A DNA stretch of 64,000 nucleotides from Malurus cyaneus samueli. Lineage: Eukaryota > Chordata > Aves > Passeriformes > Maluridae. Position 1 is the stretch's first letter. Each line of letters starts with the position of its first letter. Shown piece by piece: positions 1 to 11,090 of the stretch. The notes under the pieces are model-generated. The model was not told the DNA's origin, made no database searches, and saw nothing but the letters and a program-made list of their open reading frames with translations. The stretch lies in NCBI GenBank assembly GCA_009741485.1, contig CM019215.1, positions 79,784,009 through 79,848,008 on the forward strand, read 5' to 3'. A program made the translations under genes and the position numbers.

Positions 1-38
1 TATTACTAAAATATGGAGAAATCAAACTAAAGGAAATT

Positions 39-58
39 AAAAAAAAAAAAAAAAAAAA
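39..58 (+). repeat. poly(A) tract
   Basis: Twenty consecutive A residues. No LINE 3' end is recognisable just upstream, so this is a simple homopolymer rather than a demonstrable retroposon tail. Confidence 0.9.
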
Positions 59-1576
59 GGATATGTAACATCTCTGCTGAGGAAAAGAATATTTTTAGGC
101 TTAGAATTAATACATCATATGTAAAGCCAACTTTTGTATCCCTAAAATTAAAATCAGTCAAATTGTAAGAATTTGCTCTGAAAAAAACCTATAATTTTCA
201 TTGTTTGAGCCCTTTCAAATAAGGTTGTTTTGTTTTTTATTTTATCTTTAACCTGTATCTTTAAAATTCATGTTTTTATCATACAGATCACATTGCGTAA
301 TAATAATTTTTAGTATTCCATTCCAGAAAGGTCCGTGAAGCACACCAATAATTCTTCAGAAAAACTAACACCAAGTACTTTTAGTTCTGTTGTCAGTTCA
401 CCGTTCTTGCTTACAGAACTCAAACTTCGACTCATAGGACATCTTTCATATTCTCCACTTCTACTAAAGCAAAAGAAGAGTGGAAATGGAGGACAACACA
501 TTGAGATTTACTGTGTTTACACAAAGCATTTTTCCCCATTGACTTGCAGTGACTGATACAACTGTGAGAGTAATTCCATTCCCAGTATTTATGTGGTTAG
601 CATGGAAGTTCCTTTGTCAAATACACTTTGCCAGAGTGAGCAGGAAGATTGGAAGAGACAGTAAATTGTCTTGATCACTTTGGCTTTTGACTTGTTTTCA
701 AAGCTAAAGTAGCTTCCTTTCAACAATTGCTACTTTAGGAACTAGGAAATCTAGTATTTCTAGTCTTGCCTATTTGTAGGAAAATTTGGCATATCTTCTT
801 TTTCTAATTCCTGATTTAATTGAACACTTCTTAAAGATAAAAGGTCCATGTTCATGTATGTGACTGTGAGTAACGCACAAAGACATACACCAGCCCCTGA
901 CCATGAGAATGTGAGGATGATAAAATAATATTAACTGTTCTCACTTTGTTGCCCTTTTCATCTTTAAGGCTTCCCAAATTTAGGAATTTATGGTTCATCG
1001 TGAGACCAGCCCAGGAAATGCTGCTTTTGCCTGTATGAATAATTTCACTGGAGATGATGGGATTAGCACAGTAGTAAGCAATGGCCTTCTTTTTGTTTCT
1101 GTGGTATATTTCACTCAAATTTAGGGGAAGTTTTAAAAGTGGGAGTAGTACTGAGCTATGCTGCACAGAGCTATGAGGTACTGCATCCTCCATTTGCTAG
1201 AATAGGAAGAAGCTTGAAGAACAGTGTAATACTTACACTAGGCTTTTCAATATAGAATTTGCCCCACAGCAGCAATGTGATTCCACACACAAAGTGGGAG
1301 TCCATAGGAGCCAAGAGTGTGCAGTGTCTGGCTTTAAGCACTGCAAAATCAGGGGTGACAATTTTTTTCCAACTAACAGCAGCAGTGGGCCACACAAGCT
1401 GTCAACTTCTAAGTGCACAATCTTTTCCATTACTGCAGTTACTTCCAAGTGAAATCATTCACACAGGGTTGATCAGCTTTAAGAGAAAAAAAAAAAAACC
1501 ACAACATTTTAAAGTTGAGATGTATATTTATAACCAAATTAAATTCTATATTGGAAATTGATAATAAAGGAAGGAA

Positions 1577-1622
1577 AAAAAACAAACAAACAAACAAACA
1601 AAAGACCCCCAAAAAAACCCCC
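1577..1622 (+). repeat. A/C-only block with (CAAA)n core
   Basis: A run of A followed by repeated 'aaac' units and then alternating A and C homopolymers, with almost no G or T. It is one of several such blocks in the window, all A/C on the plus strand. Confidence 0.8.
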
Positions 1623-2957
1623 AGTTGCTATATTCTAAATAGCATATATGTTTCTAACTTTACCCAGCATTATAGGTGCTCACAAACAGAGACATTTGTT
1701 TATACTTCTCAATATATAAATTAAATTCTTAATGATGCATTTTGTTGAAAATCGGCAGTACTGCTAGCACATCAGCCACGGTAATGCATATGCAGGTTCT
1801 ACCCTCTATGAACCTTTGTGTGTTCCTAAGTTTATCTTTGTAACAAGCTTCTCTGCTTCACATTCCACTTGCTGGTGTATATTACAATATCATACCTATC
1901 ACACACATATCAATTTGTAAAGGTGGAACTGATGTGTCACACTAGAGTCAAAAGATGTGGACTCTGTTACAATACAGTGCTGCATTGTAAATTATAAATA
2001 TTAGCGAAGAAATAATGTTATTGATTTGTTATAGGACTTCCCTTTAAGGAAAACCTTCCAAAATACTGCAATTTGTTCATATGAAGGACCTCTACTTCTT
2101 ACACTGGGGAGAGTATGAGATATTAGATATTTTGTGGTTACTTAATGTATATCCTAGATTTGGGCTTACTTTGTTAGTCTTAGTTATAATCCAGCTGGAG
2201 TCAACTAAATAAACTCAATTTTCTGTGATAATAATTTTAATAATATAGCAGCAGAAAAAAAAAATGCACCAAAAAGAATTGTACACAGTTGTATATCTGT
2301 ACATCAGAAAGCCCACATACCTTAAGATTTCTTAGACAATCCATACATCCACACAATAAGTACAAATGTCAACAGAATGCAGAAATCAGTGACAGAGAGC
2401 TTTTGGGTGTAGAACAATGAGGCTATAAAGGATTTATACCTCATCACTGCTGGGGAGAAAGGGACACTGAAATCAATGTCTCTCTATTATTTGAAGATAT
2501 TTATAGCTTCCAAAGCTTCTGAATTTCAGAAGGGTTGTTCAGTTTTTGAAAAAGCCATCTTAAGGTCTCACAGGTGAAAAAATGTGTTGCCATGAATTAT
2601 AGCAAAGAATAAAAAAAAAAACCTTCCAAAATAACCAAACATTTTCTGGACAGTCTTGTCTATTTTGTTCTGGCTTATAATGCTTAAATGGGATGAGATT
2701 TCAAAATCCACCCCTCCTATTTAGTCTGCAGATTTCCAATAAATAAATAATTTAATAGACAATTTAAGAAAAAAAAATAAGAAAAAATCCTAAACAATTT
2801 GAAAACATAATTACATTAATACAATTATAAAATCATAATAAAAATTAACATCTGTGTTGCTCAATAAAGTTTATAATTCCAGATCCAGTTCTAAGGCAAT
2901 CTCCTTAAATGAAGAAACCTGGTTTGTATTTTTACAGGCAGACATTCTGGAAGGTTC

Positions 2958-3010
2958 CCTTTCTCTTTTCTTTTTTTCTTTTTTCCTTTTTCTTTTTTTT
3001 TTTTTTTTCA
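2958..3010 (+). repeat. polypyrimidine tract ending in CAG
   Basis: About 50 bases of only C and T, finishing in a run of 18 or so T residues followed immediately by 'cag' and a purine-rich segment. This has the form of a very strong 3' splice acceptor on the plus strand. The open stretch after it is short (to about 3136) and not recognisable, so the simplest reading is a low-complexity tract. Confidence 0.8.
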
Positions 3011-4410
3011 GGAGAAATCTTAATACTTGACATTATTTTCTGTACACCATCAAACTGTGCAGACAAATTCCCTCTAGCAGGCAGTATGTATCCCTCAAAC
3101 ACTGACAACTCTGAGACACCAGAATTATTCTATTAAATTATTAAGAATCCTGATATTTATCTCCTCTAAATGTCACTGTGTGTCAAATAGAGTAGAAAAA
3201 TTATATCCAATGATAAGAGTCTCAGTCAAGTAGAAAGATTCATATTTAAAAAGAAATGCCAGATGACGTTTAAAAATAATTCAAGAAATAAAATAACTGT
3301 TTTCAATTTATAAGGTATATAAATGGGATATAATGTCAATTTATAAAGTTCAGTCTGTAGTCAGAACTCCATTTCATTCTCTGGTTTTGAAATAAATCAC
3401 TTTAAAATAGCTTCAGCATTTAAAGTTTCATCAGACCTTTACTGAAAGATCAACTCAACTAAACAACCAATATTTGCTGTTATTATTGAATCCCTGTAAC
3501 TGTGAGCAACATTTAGCAAGTTTGCATAATCAATACCTCTCCTCTGAGCAGAGAGAGTTATAAAAGCTTTACCCTCTACCAAAAGGCTGGAACAGTATGA
3601 TAAATCCCTATGAGGGCAGACTCACAAGTGAAAATATTTACCAGTCAATAAAATGGATCCCATTGCCCTCTGTTGACAAAGCAGGTTACACACCACACGC
3701 AGCCTAAGTTAAATTATTCTCAAGTTTAAAATGCATTTCACTAATGTCAAATGAAAAATCTATTGTGCACCCCTGACAATATTAACAATATAGCAAATTT
3801 CATGCTAAGTAATATCTTTTCATTTTCTCTTTCTCATCATCTATTCTTAAGTACTATTCCAAAGGCATTAATTCACAGATCTATAAAACAAAATGTGGCA
3901 TGGTTTTTGAACTTTAGGATCTAACTCACATGGTTCATATTGACAGCCACCTTTTAAATATTTAATTATTATCACTTTGTGAGGTGAGGAGTTTTTTTCA
4001 GCTTTCACAATACTGAAATGATCTCTTTCTACCTGACATAATTGGCACGAAACAGTATGATTCAGAGATTTAAAAATTAGATTTAAGTTTTTCAAACTTT
4101 TATGAAACACTTGCAAGGGTTTGATTTATTTACACTGCCAGAACAATAAGTAAAATTCTCTTTAATGCAAATGGGACAAAAGCTTTATAATCTGTTTAAG
4201 GGTGCTAGGCAAGTCCAATCGAAGTTTTCATGTTCCTTGAAACTATGGAGCTTCCTCTGACATGCAAGTGTATCTGTTACTGTTAAAAGTGTGTGAAGAC
4301 TGACCAGGAAAAGGGAGATAAAGTTTTAAAAAATGTATCTCTTCCAGAATCTCTTTGCTTGTTGACTTTTCCAGGTGCATGCATTAGGTTTGAGAAAGGG
4401 TTTTATTTCG

Positions 4411-4531
4411 TAGAATCATAGAATGGTTTGGGTTGGAAGGGACCTTAAGGATCACCTAGTTCCAACCCCCTGCTCTGGACAGACACCTTCCTCTAGATAA
4501 GGTGGCTCAGGACTCCATCCAACCTGGCCTA
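4411..4531 (-). mobile_element. CR1 LINE, 3' end fragment
   Basis: Read on the minus strand this is the 3'-terminal ~120 bp of an avian CR1. It has the 'aacctggcc' segment, a 'ggaagg'/'cagg'-like middle, the 'ttggaactaggtgatcc' block, 'cccttccaacccaaacc' and the final 'attctatgattcta' tail at the 4411 side. CR1 is the dominant non-LTR retrotransposon of birds and most copies are 5'-truncated like this one. No coding capacity remains. Confidence 0.93.
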
Positions 4532-5716
4532 AAATTCCTCAGATTGTTTTCTCATGGTATGGTTTTTACGTGCCTGAGAAATGAACTCTTTTGCAAGTAC
4601 TTATTTTTCTTCCATTAAATTTTCATTCTGAAAGGTTTCTCAAAGTCAGAATAAAATTTCAGGAGAAAAGCACAGAGCAAATTCCTATAAAAACCAATAG
4701 CATAGCAATTATCTGCGGAATGAGTGATACAGATTGAAATTCATTGAAAGGTATAGTACTGACAGTTATCCACAACCATGACTAACTATAATATATGTAG
4801 ACCTTTAGAAGCCCTATTCTGAAATATAAAATCCTTCAAAATGTTTTGATACAGACTCCTTGCTTTTAGAGAGTTAACAGTTTGAATGAATCAAAACCAA
4901 ATCCTTTTCTAAGAAGCTGGTTTTTCCCAATATTTTACTGCAATTCTTTTATATTGAAGACATTAGAGCTATAGGCTCAGCCTCCTCATTAAGAACCAAA
5001 TTATGCTATCAGTCTTTAGCTCATAAAGTCTGTTTATTTCTATTATTTAATTGCAAAAATATTTTCATCAGCAAGACAAAAGAATTTTTTATGTTCTGTT
5101 ATTTGTGATGCAAACACAGTTCTTTCTTTTTAAAGAACTAGCCAGTGCTATTTAGTGCATGGTTTCTCTCAAGAAAAGAGGTAAGGGGACAAAAAATCGT
5201 CCCAAGAAAACATCCCATGAAATTTTACTTCATAGTGGAAGAGTTCATAAAATTCATATTTAATCTTTCCCAGAAAAGAACTCAAGAAATGCATAAGGCC
5301 ACTGTCCTTCCTGGGCAGTCACATATTGGTTCTGCTGCCCCTCTCCCATCCTCCATCACATTATCCCTTTTGTTTCTGATTTCCATTTTACAGGTGAGGA
5401 AGAGAGGCACCAGCCAAAGCAAGAATTTCTTTGCGTGAATAAAGGGCAAGCCTGAGCAGGCAGTCTTGTAGATCCTGCAACTCACACACTTGCTGCTATA
5501 TGCATGATCCATAAACCTAATTTTTCTTCCACTCACATTGTATAATAACTACTTCAGATTACAATTCACAGAGTCAGTCAGGTCCCATGTAAACTACACA
5601 GCAGTAAAATTGGGGCACAAGGTTATCACTTTATATACCACTGCTCTGCTTTTTGAATACTTCACTCTCTGAAATCACACAGGATTTTGTGCTACAAAGG
5701 GGTTCATCTGACTGTG
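4532..5716. other. Unique AT-rich DNA, no gene seen
   Basis: Two overlapping opposite-strand open frames of 97 and 84 codons lie at 5145-5536. Neither shows a domain, and no repeat is recognised. Confidence 0.5.
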
Positions 5717-5792
5717 TAGAATAGAATAGAATAGAATAGAATAGAATAGAATAGAATAGAATAGAATAGAATAGAATAGAATAGAATAGAAT
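5717..5792 (+). repeat. (TAGAA)n microsatellite, about 15 copies
   Basis: A perfect pentanucleotide array of about 75 bp. It abuts the 3' end of the minus-strand CR1 that follows and reads (TTCTA)n on that strand. It is most simply an expansion of the CR1 3' terminal repeat, so it is part of the element rather than an independent microsatellite. It is likely to be length-polymorphic. Confidence 0.97.
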
Positions 5793-6620
5793 ATTTCAGT
5801 TGGAAGAAACCTACAATGATCATCTAGTCCAAGTGGCTGACAACATCTGGCCAAGTTGTCAGGGCGTTGTCCAAATGCCTTTTGAATACTGACAGGCTTG
5901 GGATATTGACTGCCTTTCTAGGAAGTCTGTTCTGGTGTTTGACCATTGTCTTGGTAAAGAAATGCTTCCTAATATCCAGACTAAGCCTCCTCTTGCCCTC
6001 AATAATAATTTGAACCATTCTACAGGCTCTACCTCTGGATATCAGGGAGAGTGGCTCAGCCTCCTTTGGTAGAAAATAGAAGAGCTCAAAATCCTCAGCA
6101 ACTCCTCATTAGACATTTCTTCCAGCCCTCTCACCAGCTTTGCTGCCCTCCTCTGGAAGCTTTCAAAGACCTACACAGACGTTTTTGAACTGAGAGACCC
6201 AGAGCTGTACACAGTACTCAAGGTGACACTATGCCAACCTTCCTCATATGCAAAAAACCTACAAACATTGTCTTCCCTTCATGCACTAAGTGTGTGACTC
6301 TATTATAGACATGTCAAATTATTCAAACAAGACTTTATTGCTTCATATTCTTCTCCATAATTTTTGCAGGAGGTGAGGTTAGACTGCAGTTCCCTGGCTC
6401 TCCCCTCATTCCCTTTTTGTAGATTGCATTAAGATTTGACAGCTTCCAATCAGCAGGAAATCTCCCCAGACTCCCAAGACTTGGATAGATGACTGAGAGC
6501 AGTCCTTCCAGGACAATTACTAGCTCATTCAGAACTTTGGAATTAATCCCATCCAGCCCCACAGACTTGTGAACTTTCAACTGATACTGATGCCTTAGGA
6601 TTTTTAGTTTCTATATTTTC
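5717..6620 (-). mobile_element. CR1 LINE, ORF2 and 3' end (part 1 of a split copy)
   Basis: On the minus strand this carries, in order, an RT N-terminal piece (6335-6580; the frame includes the 'KVHKSVGLDGI' block typical of CR1 reverse transcriptase and an 'IYKKG..GEPGN' block), an internal deletion, and the ORF2 C terminus. The C terminus is clearest at 5824-6018 ('LDIRKHFFTK', 'HQNRLPRKAV', then 'FKRHLDNAL'), followed by the 'ctagatgatcattgtagg' 3' end and the pentamer tail. Stops and frameshifts make it a dead copy. The upstream half of the same copy continues at 7050-7400, beyond an inserted LTR. The 3' end (upstream of the pentamer tail) differs from that of the 4411 copy, so it belongs to a different CR1 subfamily. 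Confidence 0.9.
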
Positions 6621-6621
6621 A

Positions 6622-7049
6622 TGCTTCTGTATTCTTGTACTTCTCTAGTACAGCACTAACGCTTCTGCTCTCCCATCTTTAGACAAAACAATCCCTCTCT
6701 GAGCCTGAATCCAAGGACACCTCGCTGCCTCAGAGTCCCAAAATATGTAAAAACCAGCAAGTTGGGGGGGGAGGGGAGGCAAGTTTGGGGTGTTTGACAT
6801 CATCACCTGAAGATCATTGGAGAATTAAGACCCAATAAGGCAAAACTTATAAAAGGTGAAGATCTCGTGACTCGGGGTGCATTTTGGGTGTAGCCTCAGG
6901 AGGAGGAGGAGGTTTTTGTCTGCCCTAATGTACCAGCAGGTCTGTTAGGCCTGGATTAAAGTTGTCTTATTCTCATTCTCTTAAGTTTGTCTGGTCTCTG
7001 TTTCAGGTGAGCCTGATTGATAAGGCATCAATACTGCTGGTCCATTACA
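6622..7049 (+). mobile_element. ERVL-type solo LTR inserted in CR1
   Basis: A ~430-bp segment begins near 'tgcttctg', carries a TATA-like 'cttataaaag' (about 6848-6857), a GGA-rich run, an 'attaaagttg' polyadenylation-type signal (about 6955), a T/C-rich U5 and ends '...ccattaca'. The layout and end match avian ERVL-class LTRs. CR1 reverse-transcriptase sequence in one orientation flanks both sides (to 6620 and from 7050), so this is an insertion. An imperfect target duplication, 'attttc' at 6615-6620 against 'atttc' at 7050-7054, is visible. No internal viral sequence follows, so recombination has probably removed the body. The left boundary is uncertain by tens of bases. Confidence 0.72.
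6761..6777 (+). repeat. G-rich run inside LTR
   Basis: A 'ttggggggggaggggagg' run with G-quadruplex-forming potential. It sits in the U3 part of the solo LTR, about 80 bp upstream of its TATA-like box. Confidence 0.7.
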
Positions 7050-7400
7050 ATTTCAGTGTCCACAAATGGAGAATCACTGTTCCCACAGTCCTGGTCCTCT
7101 GACTCTGGGGCACAGAAAGCCCAAGGTCTATCTGTATCAATAAAGATGGAGACAAAAAAGAAATGCACCAAATGCATCTTCTTTTTATTCATCCATATTA
7201 GTCAGATGACCATCTTCAACAACTATCAATCCAATGGGTTTTTCAGATCTCTTCTTATTGTTAACATAATTGGAAAAGCTCTTCTTGTTATCTGAAATAA
7301 CAGTGGCCAGTTTCAACTTCAACTGAGCTTCAGCCTTTCATGTCTTCCTGCATATTCAAACCACAGCTACAAAGGCCTCCTTTTGCATAACCAATTGGTG
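7050..7400 (-). mobile_element. CR1 LINE, ORF2 linker/RT N-terminal part (part 2 of split copy)
   Basis: On the minus strand the frame near 7320-7250 reads 'KAEAQLKLKLA' then 'DNKKSFSNYVNNKK', the signature of the CR1 segment between endonuclease and RT. Downstream frames carry an 'EDGHLTN' piece and a 'FAS.F'-like piece leading to a segment rich in acidic residues at 7050-7150. This is exactly the sequence expected upstream of the RT piece at 6335-6580, so both belong to one copy. Stops and frameshifts are frequent. The 5' truncation point is not sharp. Confidence 0.75.
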
Positions 7401-10059
7401 GATAAAAAATCCCTGAGTACAAACTAAGGAAAATCAAGACAGACATGAAGTTGTCTGGGAGGGAATTTAAACCCATGTCACTTATCTCAGGGAAGTATGA
7501 CTGATACTATTTTATAACAATACACAGCCATTCTTATCTGGGGGGACTAGATGCTTGTCCTTTCCAGGGGATGTTATTTGTTAATTTGTTAGTTCTAGAG
7601 AGCAGTCCTTCCAAACGACATGGGGAAGCCATGAGTTCCTTTCCAACGTATTTCAATCACTGTTCCAGTGTTCTCATTGGCATGGTACATCTCAGCACAG
7701 TGCTTTTTACAGTTTATAGGTAAACAGTTCTTCAATATCTTTCCTCCCAAAAGCCTACTTCCTGCTTGCTCAGTCTTTTGTACCTAATATTGTATTTGTA
7801 TTGCAATAAACAACATTTCATCTTTATTTTAAAATAAAAATTTAATACCTAAATGCTTTTATTATTTGTTTTGATATTCATCAGCCTCTCAAATAGACTA
7901 GCATTTTGTCAATAGAGTAATATCAGTGTTATGAGAAATTTATATCTTGAACTGTTCAAAGAACAGGAAAATGCAAGATATAGGAAAAAATATAATATTG
8001 AAAATTGCTTACTACTAGACCGGATTCTTTTAGGATCAAGCAGATTTCATAACATGCATTTATCTGGTTTACATGCAGCTCCTTCCTTTTTGTTCAACTT
8101 CTTATAAAAAGGGAAGTACACCATGCAAACAACAGGCCACTTGTTCAATTTCCAAAGAAAAAAAGGAATACAAATAGATTATATTTATTCTTGAATATAG
8201 AACAGGTAGTGCAGGAGTAAAAGGAAAGTGAGTTAGTTGAGGAGGAAAGATTAAGCAGGGCTTGTTTTTTTCCCTTTCTTTAAATCAATATCTTATAATT
8301 TCTTCATTAGCACACAGAAATATAATCCCTTTCCCATGACATAAAAGTTGCACAAACAGGTTTTTTAACATGATGTAATGAATCCCTTGTTGATTTAAAA
8401 TGATCAAAGGATTAAGATGAAAGCTTTAAACTCTATAATAAAACATTGATAATTGTGCTGTAATATTCAATATTGTGACCCAAATAAAGTAGTTTTCTCT
8501 CCAAACCTCAAAGCTTTATAAAAGCTTTTTTACTACTTATTGTATCAACAGTTCTATAACTACCAATTATCTACATAGCATTTTATATTATAATTGCCAA
8601 TAAAACCTGCAATTCAGGCAGCAATAAAGTATTCCATTTAGATTAAATAGCAGATATAATCAGGTGAATCAATGAGAATTATTTTAAGCTCTTCATAAAT
8701 GCTTAAGAAGCTTGAATTACTGTTGTAGTGTTGTCCAGATCTTTTTCTGTATTTTCAGTTTGATTCTAATTTATGTAATGTGTCAGTACATTTAGGAAAT
8801 TAATGAAAATGTATATAAAATAAACTAATGGACAAGCTTCCATAAATGCCTATTATACAATTATTTTTTAATATAGCAAGCTTTTAATTGCTTGCTTAAT
8901 TAGCTGATTGAATTAATGTAAACACCACCTTGCTTAAACATTTCAAATTAATTTCTATGGCTTCATGCCATTCAACAGTATATGCTGGATCTGTTCAATC
9001 AGAGAACCATGACACTACAAGAGTAGTGACATTTTTTGATATTTCACTCTTTTCTACAGTACTGAAATTTATTTTATGCTAAACAGAGCTAATCAATCAT
9101 TTTAATTAACAACCAGAGGTGGGCTAGGTTTCCCACTGAACTGAAGAGTAACTGCTAAGTTTTGTGTCATCTGCTTCAGGGTAAATTTCAGCTTATTGAG
9201 TTTGTCTGGCTGTTGAGAAAGAGTCTCAGATGGGAAAATAGGAAACTAGCCCCCCTTCTTTCTACATCTAAAGTAGGTCTTTAGGAATTGTGGCATTTTG
9301 TTTTTTGAACAGATATAAAGCTGTTTAATGTTTGTTTTAAAACTCTGCTTTTGTCACTGTGGGTACCATTTTGTTTAGACTTCAGGGTATTTTCAAAGCT
9401 GTGTGTAGGAGTTGAAAAATTATACATCTGAATTCCATTATTTTCTAACAGGATTTGAATGCATATATTTGCCCTAAGATTTAATTATACTTCTTTGCAA
9501 ACCTAGATCAATTAGACAACTTAAAAACCTGCTCTTTGGGGAAATAACTGTCAGTTTCTCTTTTTTTCTTTGAGTGTCATAATTATATCAGAAATTTGCT
9601 CTTAACACTTCTCTCTTTATGGCAATTTGCATAAGAAAAATAATATAAAATATATTTAAAATATTATAAACTCTTGTTTTAAGAGAACACAGAACTAGCT
9701 CAAAAATCTCAGAAGTCATTAGTCCACCTCTTTTCTTCAACATATAAAATATAGTTATGTGTAAGATATTTTCTAATTCTGAAAGACTTTCTGCAGTGAA
9801 ACTTCACAGACTCTGAAACTAGCTTATAATATATATTTATTACTTCAATGTAAAAATTAAAATTATATTTAAACCTATTAGTTACCTATTGTCCTATTAT
9901 TGCTAGCACAGAGAACTGGCAACTACTTTTCTCTTTCAATCAGTATTTTACATATTTGATTTTTCTTAAATCTTCAGTGTTCTCTCAGAGAACCAATCCC
10001 AAATGGTAGCATTTTCCCTCTCTATAAAAACTATCCCTATCTCTGATTATACTCATTTT
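7401..10059. other. AT-rich unique DNA, possible regulatory content
   Basis: There is no gene and no recognised repeat. The part from about 8560 to 9115 looks like conserved non-coding sequence and is listed separately. Confidence 0.5.
8560..9115. promoter_or_regulatory. Candidate conserved non-coding element (homeodomain-rich)
   Basis: This AT-rich but not low-complexity segment is dense in TAAT/ATTA cores. It includes 'cttaattagctgattg' at 8895-8910, followed by 'aattaatg', and further ATTA sites near 8760-8860 and 9100. There are no long homopolymers, no repeat homology and no open frame. Such composition is typical of developmental enhancers in gene deserts, but the call rests on appearance alone because I have no second species to compare. 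Confidence 0.3.
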
Positions 10060-10485
10060 TCTCCTCTGAGCTCTTTGCAGTGCTGGTGTGCAGCTTTCTT
10101 GATGTTTCTAAAGGCTGCTCAGAACAGGTAACTATACTCCAGCTAAGGTTTCACATATGAGGAACAAAGCAGAAGAATTACTAGCATGTCTTATGAGCTG
10201 TACTTCATTTACATATCCCAGCATGATGTGCAGTGTTCTCCTTTACAGCAGCCTGACACCACTGATTGATGTGTGGCTTATGATCTGCTGAGGATTATCC
10301 TCAGATCCTTTGATATCAAGTTGCTATTTAATCAACTCATGTAGAACTGCTATCTCTGTGTTCATGAAGTTGAAATTGCAATCCAAAAGCAGAAGACTGT
10401 AATTGTCTTTATTGAATTGAGTCATTCATTTAAAAATCATTTTCCCCCTGTTGTTAAAATTATTTTGAATTATAATACAGTCTCC
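10060..10485 (-). mobile_element. Ancient CR1/L3-like LINE fragment
   Basis: Read on the plus strand, the order of diverged blocks matches the reverse complement of the ORF2 C-terminal region of old amniote CR1/L3 LINEs. These are a 'tactccagctaaggtttcac' block, a 'gaagaattac' block, 'atcccagcatgatg', then 'ctcagatcctttgatatc' and 'tgtctttattgaattgagtc'. It is much more diverged than the other CR1 copies here, with many stops, and so is likely the oldest LINE piece in the window. A profile search would be needed to fix the subfamily and ends. Confidence 0.6.
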
Positions 10486-10847
10486 GGGTATTCCGGCACT
10501 TTATACCAGGACAACACAATAAGCATACTTTCTTTTCCATCACCCTGAATATGAACGAAATATAAACCAGAATTCAAGTAGGATCCACTGAAAAGTGTTC
10601 AGTAAACCTCCTTCCATTGACAATTTGCCTATAAATACCATCTTGTGACCAGTTTCACTATAACACTGGTAGCCTCATCTGCACCCCACCTGTGAAGCCT
10701 AATTTCAAAAATATGTGAAACTGTGTCAGGAGGTTTACTAAGGCCACAAAATGGTATATTTTGATTCTCAACTACACATAAAATATTAAATCCAAATGAG
10801 TTGTTACTTCATTATCTTTAAAAATCTTGCAAATAATTTGATAATCA

Positions 10848-11090
10848 GTCAGCGAATAGTGAATGATTGCATTGTGCATCACCTATTTTGTCTATTCTAA
10901 TTGTTATTACTATTATTATCTTCCTTCTCTGTCCCATTAAACTGTCTTTATCTCAACCATCAAGTTTGTTCACTTTTACTCTTCCAATTCTCTCCTTCCA
11001 TTTTGCTGTGATAGATTTCCCAGGAACTGATCTGGTAGTTGTACTCAGCATAGCTATCATCTCTATACTTTGGGAGCCATCTATTGGAAA
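10848..11090 (+). mobile_element. ERVL-type 5' LTR, truncated (R-U5 part)
   Basis: Starts just upstream of 'gattgcattgtgcatcacc' and shares, in the same order, the blocks of the LTR at 11955-12462: 'gcatcac..ttttgt', an ATT-rich stretch, 'ctgtcc.attaa.ctg', 'tttatctcaacc' and 'tcacttttactctt'. The U3 half found in the downstream copy is missing, so the element is broken on its 5' side. The last ~75 bp are strongly diverged and the end is approximate. Confidence 0.75.

Larger units (their letters stand above)
1..4410. other. AT-rich unique DNA, no gene seen
   Basis: No repeat family or gene is recognised here. The open frames are short, occur on both strands and show no motif. The stretch holds low-complexity runs: an A tract at 39-58, an A/C block near 1577-1622 and a pyrimidine tract near 2960-3008. 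Confidence 0.6.

Noticed and set aside
1259..1561. 100-codon plus frame overlapping minus frames of 71-74 codons
   Set aside because: Open on both strands, runs into a poly(A)/A-C tract and shows no family.
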